Positions 1-8,356 of a DNA stretch of 35,489 nucleotides are shown here, one piece after another; position 1 is the first letter of the stretch, and every line of letters begins with the position of its first letter. A program made the translations under genes and the position numbers. The notes beneath the pieces are model-generated. The model did no database searches, was not told the DNA's origin, and worked only from the letters and a program-made list of their open reading frames with translations. Origin of the DNA: Candidatus Gastranaerophilales bacterium (lineage in GTDB: Bacteria > Cyanobacteriota > Vampirovibrionia > Gastranaerophilales > Gastranaerophilaceae); contig CALUYN010000018.1 of the NCBI GenBank assembly GCA_944325025.1, positions 1 through 35,489 on the forward strand, written 5' to 3'.

Positions 1-353
1 TGTTATATCTCAGTTAAAATTTATACAGCACATTTAAAATCAGAATAGCAATTTTAAAAAATTTATCGGGATGTAGCACTCTGCCGAGCAAACGATTGAG
101 TATCGTTTGCGAGAGGTAATGGTAGCGCCTTGCTATTCTGTTATATCTCAGTTAAAATTTATACAGCACATTTAAAATCAGAATAGCAATTTTAAAAAAT
201 TTATCGGGATGTAGCACTCTGCCGAGCAAACGATTGAGTATCGTTTGCGAGAGGTAATGGTAGCGCCTTGCTATTCTGTTATATCTCAGTTAAAATTTAT
301 ACAGCACATTTAAAATCAGAATAGCAATTTTAAAAAATTTATCGGGATGTAGC
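1..353. repeat. 138-bp tandem repeat, 2.56 copies, ending inside tRNA-Pro
   Basis: Units begin at 1, 139 and 277. The first two are identical over all 138 bases; the third runs identically to 353 and then becomes the body of tRNA-Pro. Each unit carries the tRNA upstream flank plus the first 11 nt of the tRNA (CGGGATGTAGC), then about 60 nt not present in the tRNA. Those 60 nt contain a perfect hairpin (GCAAACGAT, 5-nt loop, ATCGTTTGC) and end with TTGCTATTCTG, the inverse of CAGAATAGCAA upstream in the same unit. Copies may continue left of the window. No open frame of note was seen here. Confidence 0.95.
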
Positions 354-416
354 GCAGTCTGGTAGCGCACCGTGTTCGGGTCGCGGGGGTCGCAAGTTCG
401 AATCTTGTCATCCCGA
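343..416 (+). tRNA. tRNA-Pro (CGG)
   Basis: A 74-nt cloverleaf. The acceptor CGGGATG (343-349) pairs with CATCCCG (409-415), and A416 is the discriminator. The anticodon stem CCGTG/CGCGG closes the loop TTCGGGT, giving anticodon CGG. The T arm is GCAAG-TTCGAAT-CTTGT. It is followed by a T run (417-423) that would terminate transcription. Its first 11 nt are repeated twice upstream in the tandem array. Confidence 0.95.
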
Positions 417-464
417 TTTTTTTATATTAAAAAATTTTTCACCTTAAATATAATACTCAAATAT

Positions 465-3074
465 TTAAATACTAATACGTAAGCCAAAGAGGAGTGCTAT
501 ACCGTTTCTGCCGCCATTTCGTATCATTGCTTCTAAAAAGCCTGTCAGGCGGTCGCCCCAACGTTTTTGAACGCCGACACCGTATTGAACATAAGGTTTA
601 ATTGACAATTCAGGCAGATAAACATTGTTTGCCTTAAATTTAGTATCATCTATTATATTCCAAATCATTGATACACTGATGTAAGGCTGTAGATAATTTT
701 TGAAATTCCCAATAAATTTTATCTGCGGTTCTATATGGATTGCATGCAAAGGGTCTGAATTTATCTGAACATTTGTAGCGTTTGTATAGTCAAATGTATT
801 TACAAATGTGTAAGACATTAAAAGACTCGGCTGAATGATTAATCTGCGTTCAAAAGTTTGAAAATTATAACCTGTTTTTTCTGCAATACCTGTATTAAAC
901 ATTGCAAAATTATCTCTGCCAAACGCGGTTGTGGCCTCGGCAGAACTTGCTCCTGCATTAGCTGTCCATAAGCTGAAAAAATTTCCTTTATAAAAAGCCG
1001 TGTCAACCCCTGCTATGCCGCCGTTATTATATATACTGTTACCCTCAAAGGCTTGGTGAGAGCCGTTATAAACCACATAAGCACCATAAAGATTGTACCA
1101 CCCTTTTTTTAAACGTCTTAAGCCGCTCTCACCGCCTATAATGGTACCGTAACTTACATTCGATACATCAGGGCCGTTTTTCAAAGGAACTTTTTCAAAA
1201 AGTGTATATGGTTTTATCCAAATTCCGTTTCTCTGTTCTGGAAATGACAGAGGTGAAAACATAAACGGGCCCGATATGCTTGCTGTTTTATTATCTAAAT
1301 TCAAGTTTATACGGGTATCAGGAGGATTTATCATAACCATATCAAGATTTGAAAACACATTTTTATATGTTTCAAGTTCTGCGGCATACCCTGCAAGCTG
1401 TGCAGCAACAGCAGGAACAAACAAAGAGGAATTAAAACCTTCTCTCACAAAGTTAAAATTCCCGTTTCCGCTGTCATAACTTGCACTATAATTATACATC
1501 GGCGTATAAATTGTTGAGGTGGCATAGTGTACATAATCTTTTAAAACGCTGTCAGCAAAAGGTATTGTTATAAATTGTGCTTCCGGTGTCCCTTCGAAAA
1601 GCAGATTTGCCACATTAATATCACCGTTCCCGGATATTGATGCTGCATTAATTCTGTCCATAGTGTTGTTGTTAAAGTTTACATCTGCGTATACATTTGC
1701 CTGCCCGGAAAGACTAAGGTTCCCAAAGTTTATATTATTAATCTGTCCGTTTTGCATATCAAAGTTAATATTATTCCCAAAAGCAGTGTTTGCGGCATTA
1801 AAATATGTACTGTCTGAAAGAAGTTTTACTGTTCCGCCTTCAAAATTAAAATTCCCTGTGTATTTGCTATTTTCTCCTCCTAAATTTAATGTTCCGCTTC
1901 CTTGTTTTATAATATTTCCTGTACCTCTGATACCGCTTTCTATATTAGTTGTAGAAGAAGATGTAAACTCTACTGTTCCTGTATTATATATATCATTTAA
2001 TTCTCCATCCTTGTCTAAATTTGATTTGAATGTTGAGCCTTCCACAATTAATCTGCCCGCATTGTATATTGCTCCGCCTTCGCTAAACTGTGCCTGCGAC
2101 GAAACTCTGTTATTTTCAATCACTGAATTTTTTATTGTTGTAGTACCATTTACATCATTATAGATAGCTCCGCCTTCAGCATAAAATGGAGAATCAGCAT
2201 AATTTCCGTTTAATATGCTGTTATTTATTGTTAAATTGGCACTGTTATAAATGGCGCCTCCCAGAACCGCTGACTGAGAACCTTTCCCTTCTGCATGGTT
2301 GCCGGTAATAGAAGTGTTATTTATAGTCATGTTACCGGCATTTGAAATAGCACCGCCGTATACAAAACTGAGCGGGTCATCTTCTGTCGTTGCATAATTA
2401 TCTTTAAAGACTGAATTATTTATATCTATCGTACCTTTGTTATATAAAGCACCGCCTTCAGATGTAACTGAGGCAGCAGTATCGTTATTTTCAAAGACAG
2501 AATTATTAATAGACATATCAGGGTTATCAGAAGTAGAAAATCCGTTTGCAATTGCACCGCCGGCAGATAAAGCTCCATGTGCATAATTCCCGTTAAAGTT
2601 TGCGGAATCTATATTTATTACTCCGCTATTCAAATTATACGCCGCACCCCCTATTGCATAATCAAATCCGCTAGCTTCAACAAAGTTTTCCGTAAATCCC
2701 GAATTTTGAATATCCATGTGACCGTTAAAATTAAATACTGCACCTGCAAAATCAGAACCCTGATACTCCTGGCCTTTACAATTCTGAATTTCTATTTCAT
2801 TAAATAAACTGTCCTGATTTAAGATAAAACCGCTGAATGTATTATTGCCGTCTAGGTAATGATGGTTTCCTTCAAAAGTCAAATCCAAATTAAAGAAGTG
2901 ATTTCCAATAGAAGCATCAGAGTCTAAGTTATTATTAAATTCAAAAACATCGCCGCTTGCAGGGTTTGAATTAATTAATTCTTCAAAGTTATAAATTTGA
3001 ATATCCTCAGCCTTTACTCCTGGAGATACAAGCAAGATTAAACTTATTAAAAATAATATTTTATTATATCCCAT
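465..3074 (-). CDS. Autotransporter-like outer-membrane protein with beta-helix passenger
   Basis: The 869-residue product starts with a signal peptide (MGYNKILFLISLILL, cleavage near VKA|ED). A long passenger follows with many GGAIYN-type repeats in which N/S/G-rich strands recur every 20-30 residues, typical of right-handed beta-helix surface proteins (Pmp/autotransporter class). The last ~250 residues, from about NGIWIKPYTLFE to the terminal LLFGLRISI, alternate aromatic and hydrophobic residues like an autotransporter beta-barrel. An ATG 18 codons upstream (3128) is in frame, but the signal peptide fits better from 3074 and a TATAAT lies between the two. No Shine-Dalgarno is seen at either. 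It probably displays its passenger at the cell surface; the ligand is unknown. Confidence 0.85.
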   Translation of the reverse strand: MGYNKILFLISLILLVSPGVKAEDIQIYNFEELINSNPASGDVFEFNNNLDSDASIGNHFFNLDLTFEGNHHYLDGNNTFSGFILNQDSLFNEIEIQNCKGQEYQGSDFAGAVFNFNGHMDIQNSGFTENFVEASGFDYAIGGAAYNLNSGVINIDSANFNGNYAHGALSAGGAIANGFSTSDNPDMSINNSVFENNDTAASVTSEGGALYNKGTIDINNSVFKDNYATTEDDPLSFVYGGAISNAGNMTINNTSITGNHAEGKGSQSAVLGGAIYNSANLTINNSILNGNYADSPFYAEGGAIYNDVNGTTTIKNSVIENNRVSSQAQFSEGGAIYNAGRLIVEGSTFKSNLDKDGELNDIYNTGTVEFTSSSTTNIESGIRGTGNIIKQGSGTLNLGGENSKYTGNFNFEGGTVKLLSDSTYFNAANTAFGNNINFDMQNGQINNINFGNLSLSGQANVYADVNFNNNTMDRINAASISGNGDINVANLLFEGTPEAQFITIPFADSVLKDYVHYATSTIYTPMYNYSASYDSGNGNFNFVREGFNSSLFVPAVAAQLAGYAAELETYKNVFSNLDMVMINPPDTRINLNLDNKTASISGPFMFSPLSFPEQRNGIWIKPYTLFEKVPLKNGPDVSNVSYGTIIGGESGLRRLKKGWYNLYGAYVVYNGSHQAFEGNSIYNNGGIAGVDTAFYKGNFFSLWTANAGASSAEATTAFGRDNFAMFNTGIAEKTGYNFQTFERRLIIQPSLLMSYTFVNTFDYTNATNVQINSDPLHAIHIEPQIKFIGNFKNYLQPYISVSMIWNIIDDTKFKANNVYLPELSIKPYVQYGVGVQKRWGDRLTGFLEAMIRNGGRNGIALLFGLRISI

Positions 3075-3108
3075 ATAATAATAATATTGTTTATAATCAA
3101 ATATTTGT

Positions 3109-3114
3109 ATTATA
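3109..3114 (-). promoter_or_regulatory. Possible -10 box of the autotransporter gene
   Basis: TATAAT on the minus strand, preceded directly by TG, 34 nt ahead of the chosen ATG. No convincing -35 was found. Transcription starting near 3102 would exclude the upstream in-frame ATG at 3128. Confidence 0.35.
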
Positions 3115-3236
3115 CAGGTATACAACATATAAGTATTAATAAAAATTTTATATATTTTTATGATTTATTATTTGATATAAAGGGTTGGTTTATAAGCAAA
3201 CTTCTCCCTCAATCCTATGATTTTTATATAAAATAT

Positions 3237-3265
3237 TTGAAATTTTAAACAAAAAGTATTATAAT
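3237..3265 (+). promoter_or_regulatory. Sigma70-type promoter of the symporter operon
   Basis: TTGAAA (3237-3242), a 17-nt spacer and TATAAT (3260-3265). The predicted start is near 3272, about 27 nt ahead of the ATG, with an AGAGG ribosome binding site in the leader. Confidence 0.75.
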
Positions 3266-3298
3266 TGATGGGTAGCGATTTTTAAAAGAGGTTATTAT

Positions 3299-4621
3299 AT
3301 GAAATTACACATGCAGATACTTATTGCATTAGGTCTAGGAATTAAAAGAAACTGGCATATTTTTTCAGGAATTATTTTAGGGATTTTAGTCGGAATATTT
3401 TTACACAGCCATGAATATCCGCTTGTATCTACTTTATTGACTTTTATAGGACAGGTATTTATAAGATTAATCCAGATGGTCGTAATACCGTTGGTTGTAT
3501 CTGCAATAATTATCGGAATAACAAGTGTCGGTGATAACAGACAGTTAGGCAAATTCGGCACAAAAATGATAGCCTACTACGGAATAATTACAACTGCCGC
3601 AGTTGCGATAGGCGCAGCACTGGCTTTGATTTTCAAGCCTGGAGTCGGCGCGGCACATTATATCGCTGCAAATACTGCAAGCGAAGTGCAGGCAGCAGTT
3701 GCCGCAGCTGTGCAACAGCAGCAGGGAAATATTTTGAACATATTTTTAGGTTTTGTACCTAACAATCCTATACATTCGCTTGCATCAGGCGATATGGTGC
3801 CGATTATTGTATTTATGGTAATCTTTGCTGTTGCACTGGCAAAAGTCGGCGATGTAAACAGACCTATTGTATCGTTTTTTGAATCAGTATTTGCTGCGAC
3901 GATGAAAATCACAGACTGGATTATGTTTTTTGCGGCTCCAGGTGTGTTTGCACTGACAGCAAGCGCTGTTTCTAGCTTTGGCATAGATATTTTTGCAAGT
4001 ATTTCAAAATATTTACTTGTATTATTTATCGGTTTTATGCTTCAGCTTTGCGTTGTATATCCGCTGTTTTTGAAATTCTTCTCAAAAGTAAATATTGTAG
4101 TCCTTTATTCTGCGGTAGCAGAGGCTTTAATGGTTGCTTTCGGAACGGCAAGTTCATCAGCTACGCTGCCATTAACTATTGCATGCTGTGAAAAGCGCGG
4201 AATTTCTCATAAAATCTCAAGCTTTGTTTTACCTCTCGGGGCTACATTGAATATGGACGGAACTGCCTTATTGCAGACAGTTGCTGTTATATTTTTAGCA
4301 CAGGCATACGGTGTTGCACTGACTCCGTTCTTAATTATTGAAATTGCGCTGCTTGCAATGATAGCATCATCGACATGTGCAGGAATTCCGGGGGCAGGTT
4401 TGATTACAATCGCACTAATCCTTAACGGAATGGGATTAAGTCCTGAACAGCTCGTCGCAGGTTTTGCATTCCTGTTCACAATTGAAAGAATAACAGATAT
4501 GATGAGAACCCTTGTAAACGTAGCATCGGATGCTGTTGTAGTTGCCGCTATTGCGGATAATGAAAACGAAATCAATTATGATTTGCTGAACAACCCCGCA
4601 GCTTATGAGGACATTGCATAA
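3299..4621 (+). CDS. Dicarboxylate/amino acid:cation symporter (DAACS family)
   Basis: A 440-residue polytopic inner-membrane protein of the glutamate/aspartate transporter fold. Family hallmarks are visible: the serine-rich motif GTASSSATLP, the unwound TM7 motif NMDGTA, hairpin-2 AGIPGAGLI, and TM8 TDMMRTLVNVASD. By comparison with GltPh, R403 would bind the substrate side-chain carboxylate, with D400, N407 and D411 in the substrate and ion sites; this favours aspartate/glutamate or a C4-dicarboxylate. The start is set by AGAGG 7-8 nt upstream. It heads a run of four same-strand genes (symporter, small secreted protein, queF, yraN). Exact substrate and coupling ion cannot be read from the sequence. 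Confidence 0.93.
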   Translation: MKLHMQILIALGLGIKRNWHIFSGIILGILVGIFLHSHEYPLVSTLLTFIGQVFIRLIQMVVIPLVVSAIIIGITSVGDNRQLGKFGTKMIAYYGIITTAAVAIGAALALIFKPGVGAAHYIAANTASEVQAAVAAAVQQQQGNILNIFLGFVPNNPIHSLASGDMVPIIVFMVIFAVALAKVGDVNRPIVSFFESVFAATMKITDWIMFFAAPGVFALTASAVSSFGIDIFASISKYLLVLFIGFMLQLCVVYPLFLKFFSKVNIVVLYSAVAEALMVAFGTASSSATLPLTIACCEKRGISHKISSFVLPLGATLNMDGTALLQTVAVIFLAQAYGVALTPFLIIEIALLAMIASSTCAGIPGAGLITIALILNGMGLSPEQLVAGFAFLFTIERITDMMRTLVNVASDAVVVAAIADNENEINYDLLNNPAAYEDIA

Positions 4622-4635
4622 GGAGTTTGAAGGAA

Positions 4636-4917
4636 GTGAAAAAGATATTAATAGCAATTTGTATAGTTAATATACTAGCTATTCCATGTTTCGCAATAAG
4701 CAGACATTCTACAACTGAAGAAAAAATTGAATATATTAAAAAGCAATCAATAAAAATGCGAACAAAACGGATGGAAAGCACCTGGGAAAAATTGTGCGAA
4801 ACTGATTATAAAGCATGCGAAGAAAAAAAAGAATGGTATGACAATTTGTTATACGAAACAAAAGTGCGTAAAAGGGACATGGAAATAATTATGTATAACT
4901 TAATGCGTTTGAAATAG
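4636..4917 (+). CDS. Small secreted/periplasmic protein of unknown function
   Basis: 93 residues beginning MKKILIAICIVNILAIPCFA, a clear signal peptide with cleavage after CFA. The mature part (~73 aa) is highly charged, helical, and has two cysteines (ETDYKACEE and KLCETD). The GTG at 4636 is preferred because AGGAG (4621-4625) lies 10 nt upstream; an in-frame TTG at 4627 would sit almost on top of that site. The ribosome binding site overlaps the symporter stop codon, so translation is probably coupled to it. No family recognised. Confidence 0.7.
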   Translation: MKKILIAICIVNILAIPCFAISRHSTTEEKIEYIKKQSIKMRTKRMESTWEKLCETDYKACEEKKEWYDNLLYETKVRKRDMEIIMYNLMRLK

Positions 4918-4954
4918 TTTTGCAAAATTATAGCTTTTCTGCTAGGGTTTTGTT

Positions 4955-5851
4955 ATGAACAAAACTGATGAGCTAGCATCAACACATTTAGGCAAAAAAT
5001 CTCAAGGGAGCGAGAATTACAATCCGTCGCTTCTTGTTGCAATTCCACGATGCGAAAACAGGAAACAGTACAATATAAATGATAACAGTCTGCCGTTTGA
5101 CGGGTTTGATGTGTGGCACGCGTACGAGTTTTCTGCACTTACACAAAACGGAGTTCCTGTTACAAGACTTTTAAAGCTTAAATACGACTGCAAGAGCAAA
5201 TTTCTTATTGAATCAAAATCATTGAAACTTTATTTAAACTCATTCAACATGTCAAAGTTTGGCGCAACCGTAAATGAATGCCTTGAAATCTGCAAAAATA
5301 TTATTGAAAAAGATTTGTCAGAAAAACTGCATACAAAAATCGAAGCAAATTTTATTGAAAACAGCGCCGAACGCAAAGAAATATTTAAAAAATTCCAAAA
5401 CATAATGAATTTTGTTGATGAAAAAACTCTTAAAGTCGACAAATTCAAAGAAGCCCCCGAACTTTTAGAAACGATAGAAACAGAGGATGAAAAAAGCTAT
5501 TATTTAAAATTTGACTCTCTGCGCTCAAACTGCAGGGTTACGCATCAGCCTGACTTCGGGGATTTGTTTCTTTATTACAAATCAAAAAAACACATTTTAG
5601 AGGACAGCCTTGTAAAATACTTAAGCTCTTTCCGCTCTGAATACCATTTTCACGAAGAATGCTGCGAAATGATTTTCAAAAGGCTTTACGATTTACTTAA
5701 CAACGGAGATAAACTCTTTGTCTGTGCGCTTTACACACGCAGAGGCGGAATAGATATATGCCCTGCGCGTTGGAGCAAAAGTCACAAACCTGATGAAGTT
5801 TTAACTTTAGGCAATGTAAACAAATTTGCAAGAGGAAGTATTAAGCAGTAA
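4955..5851 (+). CDS. queF: NADPH-dependent 7-cyano-7-deazaguanine reductase QueF (long, bimodular type)
   Basis: Reduces preQ0 to preQ1 in queuosine biosynthesis, a four-electron nitrile reduction in the cytoplasm. The 298-residue length matches the two-domain E. coli-type enzyme (~282 aa). The diagnostic QueF motif ESKSLKLYLNSFN begins at E86. The catalytic thioimide cysteine is C193 in NCRVTHQPD, with the acid D200 at the usual +7 spacing, and FHEECCE supplies H233. The C-terminus LYTRRGGIDICPAR is also family-typical. AGGG lies 7 nt before ATG. The stop codon overlaps the start of yraN (TAATG), implying translational coupling. Other queuosine genes are not in this window. Confidence 0.95.
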   Translation: MNKTDELASTHLGKKSQGSENYNPSLLVAIPRCENRKQYNINDNSLPFDGFDVWHAYEFSALTQNGVPVTRLLKLKYDCKSKFLIESKSLKLYLNSFNMSKFGATVNECLEICKNIIEKDLSEKLHTKIEANFIENSAERKEIFKKFQNIMNFVDEKTLKVDKFKEAPELLETIETEDEKSYYLKFDSLRSNCRVTHQPDFGDLFLYYKSKKHILEDSLVKYLSSFRSEYHFHEECCEMIFKRLYDLLNNGDKLFVCALYTRRGGIDICPARWSKSHKPDEVLTLGNVNKFARGSIKQ

Positions 5852-6198
5852 TGAATAACAGAAAATTCGGCTCAGCAGGCGAAGACCTTGCCTGCCGCTA
5901 CCTTGAAAAACAAGGATACACAATTTTAGAAAGAAATAAGCATTACTCAAGGTTTTGCGAATTGGATATTATTGCTCAGTATAAAAATACAACTGTATTT
6001 GTAGAAGTTAAAACGCGTAAGACCGATAATTTTGGGGCTCCTTTTGAAGCAATTACAAAAACAAAGTTTGAAAACCTTAAAAAAGGCGTTCAATTTTATC
6101 TGTCAGAAAATAAAGTCAAGGATTACAGAATAGATGTGATTGGGATTACCCTGAAGCCTGAGATTAAAATAGAACATTTGAAGAATGCTTACTTATAA
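5851..6198 (+). CDS. yraN: YraN / UPF0102 family protein, PD-(D/E)XK nuclease fold
   Basis: 115 residues, the normal length for the family. It shows the conserved N-terminal GSAGEDLACRYLEKQGY and the restriction-endonuclease-like core E-LDIIAQYKNTTVFVEVKTR, with D and ExK as the expected metal-binding residues. The family is widespread and its physiological function remains uncertain; roles in DNA processing have been proposed. It overlaps queF by one base (TAATG). About 10 nt after the stop a repeat element begins. Confidence 0.92.
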   Translation: MNNRKFGSAGEDLACRYLEKQGYTILERNKHYSRFCELDIIAQYKNTTVFVEVKTRKTDNFGAPFEAITKTKFENLKKGVQFYLSENKVKDYRIDVIGITLKPEIKIEHLKNAYL

Positions 6199-6207
6199 AT
6201 GTTATAG

Positions 6208-6680
6208 GTAGTGAATAAGTAAATAGGTGAATAAGAAAATAAGTCTTTACGGTGCGCTAAAGCGCACGAAAAATTTTCTTTCCCTCTCCTCAGGAGAGGG
6301 ATTAAGGGAGAGGGTTTTGTTATGCGGGAACTGTGCGTCCCCGCACCCCGCACCAGGTATTCTTTCTCTTTGTTGCGATGCAAAGAGAAAGAATACTGGA
6401 CAAGAAAGAGAAACACGCTAACCGTTTAATCTGCACTAAATTCAACTAGAGCGGATGAACTCGCTATATATTTGTCATGCTGAACTTGTTTCAGCATCTC
6501 TTTACCGCTCAAACAACATCCGCTTTGCTGCTGTTTCATTAAGTGCAGATTATTACCCCTCACCTAATCCTCGCCCGCACGGAGGTCAATCCGACGGGGA
6601 GAGGGGGAACTAGATTACGGAGCGCTTTGCGCACCGTAAAGACTTATTCTCTTATTCCACCTATTTAATTATCCACTTCA
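6208..6680. mobile_element. MITE-like non-coding element with ~58-bp imperfect terminal inverted repeats
   Basis: The left arm (about 6208-6266) and right arm (about 6622-6680) are inverse copies with few differences; the best core is AATAAGTCTTTACGGTGCGC. The left arm also folds on itself (GTGCGCT-AA-AGCGCAC). Inside are: a CCCTCTCC/GGAGAGGG palindrome; a perfect 16-bp stem GTATTCTTTCTCTTTG at 6357-6372 pairing with 6381-6396; and a second inverted-repeat module at 6427-6553. No transposase and no supported ORF. It fills the whole yraN to 6710 gap. Confidence 0.75.
6427..6553. repeat. Inverted-repeat module nested in the MITE-like element
   Basis: TAATCTGCACT at 6427-6437 is the inverse of AGTGCAGATTA near 6543-6553. 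Inside these, GCGGATG pairs with CATCCGC. At the centre is the hairpin GTCATGCTGAA-CTTGT-TTCAGCAT (6474-6495), a module that recurs at 15397-15455. Confidence 0.6.
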
Positions 6681-6694
6681 AATTACATAATTTA

Positions 6695-6703
6695 TGTTAT
6701 AAT
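6695..6703 (+). promoter_or_regulatory. Extended -10 promoter giving a leaderless mRNA
   Basis: TGTTATAAT (TGnTATAAT) with TATAAT at 6698-6703 lies exactly six bases before the ATG at 6710, so transcription should begin at or within a base of the start codon. No Shine-Dalgarno is present. Confidence 0.65.
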
Positions 6704-6709
6704 ACATTT

Positions 6710-8356
6710 ATGGGAAGTATAAAAATAGTATCACCGGTTAAAAAGCCTGAGGATATTGACGTTTTCGCAAAAGAAACATCTTGCAGAGATTATTATGTCT
6801 ATTACAAAAAGTTTTTAAACAACAACTTTGAATATGTAAACGATTTTGTAGAAGCTGCAAGACGTAATAAATGCGCGATTTATATAAATTTTAAACACGA
6901 CATAACAGAGGAAAACCTGCCAGAGATAAAAAAGATGCTAAGGTTTCTGAAAACTGCGGGTATTGACGGAATTTTTGTAAATAGCTTTGCTATTTTGGAG
7001 GCAATCAAGGTATTTAACCTGCCTTTTAAAGTTATTGCAGACTCATACTTTGATATACACAATCTTGCAGGAATTGATTTTATCAACAATTTCCATAAAG
7101 TTGATGAGATTATTATCACTGAAGAAATTTACATGAAAAATATTTCCAAGATTAAAAAATATACCAAACTTCCGCTTGCGATAGACAGTGATAATCTTCC
7201 TTACTGCGCCGAGGATATTAAAAAACTTAAAGCTATTGACAGCGTAGTTATCAAGGGAAAATTCAATAATTCCGAAGAAATTCTTGAGGCAATTGAACTT
7301 ATCCAGAAAATTCTGGATAAACCCAAGCTATTTAAACACCAGAAACTGCCGTTTAAACATGTTAGAAAAAGTATTTACAGTACAAATCATTTTCTTGGAG
7401 TTGTAGTTAGTGCGGAGGGCAAAGATTTTAAATTCAGCCGCAATATTAAGAACTTTGACTGGGACATAAAAAGTCCGCGGATTAAAAAAGATATTGACTA
7501 TTCAAAAAAAGATATGTACCGTATAAATCTCCGCCTGTCAGAACTTGAGCAGCTGAAAGAACTTGAAAAATATATAAAAAAGATTGGAACAAATCCGGTT
7601 TATTCAATAGAATATGGCGAAATTCTTGCAACCCGCGACCTTGCAACAAGCAGTTTTAAGGATATTATAACAAAGGTAAAAAAATTCTGTACAAAATACG
7701 GGATAAAATTTCAGCTTTCTACTCCGAGAATTCTTATTGAACGGGATTTTGACAGGGTTTATGAGTATGAAAAGCAAATATTGCTTCAAAATCCTGCGCC
7801 AGATAGTTTAATAATCAATAATATCGGTTATTTTTGGACGGCAATTAATGATCCTGAAATCAATCATATTCCGATAGAAATAGGGCAGGGAATTAATTTG
7901 TTGAACAGTCTTTCAATAAAGTGTCTAAACAACCTTGCACCGATTGATACTGTGGATTTTACATCGTTTTCTGATATTGAAAGTACAATAAAGACTATAA
8001 AAAAGATAAAGAATGATATTCCGAACAGAAAATATACAATTGCAGGAAACATAAGGGTTCCGAGTCTTGGCCTTTGTCCTTTAAATAATGACAGTGCGAT
8101 AATTTCGCGGCTTTCCTGTCAGGCACCATGCCACAGGGGCGGATATGCTCTCCATGACCCGTCGCTTGATAAGCTTTTCCCGTTCACCTGCGACGGTTTT
8201 TGCAGAATGCATATGTTTGAAGATAGGATTTTGGAACAGTTTGATAAGGTTGAAGAGCTTTATAAATCTGGTGTGAATGAATTTGTCTTTGATTTTAGTG
8301 CATTGAATGCGAAATTTGTACCTGTTTTGTTAAATAAGTTTTTTGTTGAGGATTAG
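6710..8356 (+). CDS. Divergent peptidase U32-like protein with cysteine-rich C-terminal motif
   Basis: A 548-residue cytoplasmic protein. Residues ~1-200 look like a TIM-barrel half of the U32 type (GIDGIFVNSFAILEAIK followed by LPFKVIADSYFDIHN). Residues ~280-548 contain a second barrel-like stretch and a cysteine cluster: LCPLN, LSCQAPCHRGG and TCDGFCRMH. The arrangement resembles the Fe-S ligand cysteines of U32 RNA-hydroxylation proteins, but the classic GNCTQPCR is not present. A canonical U32 protein is encoded at 15550. Start: leaderless ATG six bases after TATAAT. Its last codon and TAG stop lie inside the first bases of a dispersed repeat (8351 onward), so the C-terminus may have been shaped by that insertion. 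The molecular reaction cannot be assigned. Confidence 0.7.
   Translation: MGSIKIVSPVKKPEDIDVFAKETSCRDYYVYYKKFLNNNFEYVNDFVEAARRNKCAIYINFKHDITEENLPEIKKMLRFLKTAGIDGIFVNSFAILEAIKVFNLPFKVIADSYFDIHNLAGIDFINNFHKVDEIIITEEIYMKNISKIKKYTKLPLAIDSDNLPYCAEDIKKLKAIDSVVIKGKFNNSEEILEAIELIQKILDKPKLFKHQKLPFKHVRKSIYSTNHFLGVVVSAEGKDFKFSRNIKNFDWDIKSPRIKKDIDYSKKDMYRINLRLSELEQLKELEKYIKKIGTNPVYSIEYGEILATRDLATSSFKDIITKVKKFCTKYGIKFQLSTPRILIERDFDRVYEYEKQILLQNPAPDSLIINNIGYFWTAINDPEINHIPIEIGQGINLLNSLSIKCLNNLAPIDTVDFTSFSDIESTIKTIKKIKNDIPNRKYTIAGNIRVPSLGLCPLNNDSAIISRLSCQAPCHRGGYALHDPSLDKLFPFTCDGFCRMHMFEDRILEQFDKVEELYKSGVNEFVFDFSALNAKFVPVLLNKFFVED

Noticed and set aside
1-353. CRISPR-like array
   Set aside because: Units are 138 bp and directly contiguous, identical throughout, with no short repeats separated by unique spacers, and no cas genes are nearby.
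1663-2163. 166-codon open frame on the plus strand inside the autotransporter gene
   Set aside because: Antisense shadow: proline/phenylalanine/leucine-rich translation expected from the complement of N/S/G-rich beta-helix codons; no ribosome binding site or motif.
4207-4781. Minus-strand frames opposite the symporter and small secreted gene
   Set aside because: Shadows of an unmistakable DAACS transporter and of a gene with a good signal peptide.
6189-6421. Open frames of 64-75 codons in the yraN to U32 gap
   Set aside because: They lie in the inverted-repeat element and have no ribosome binding site or domain.
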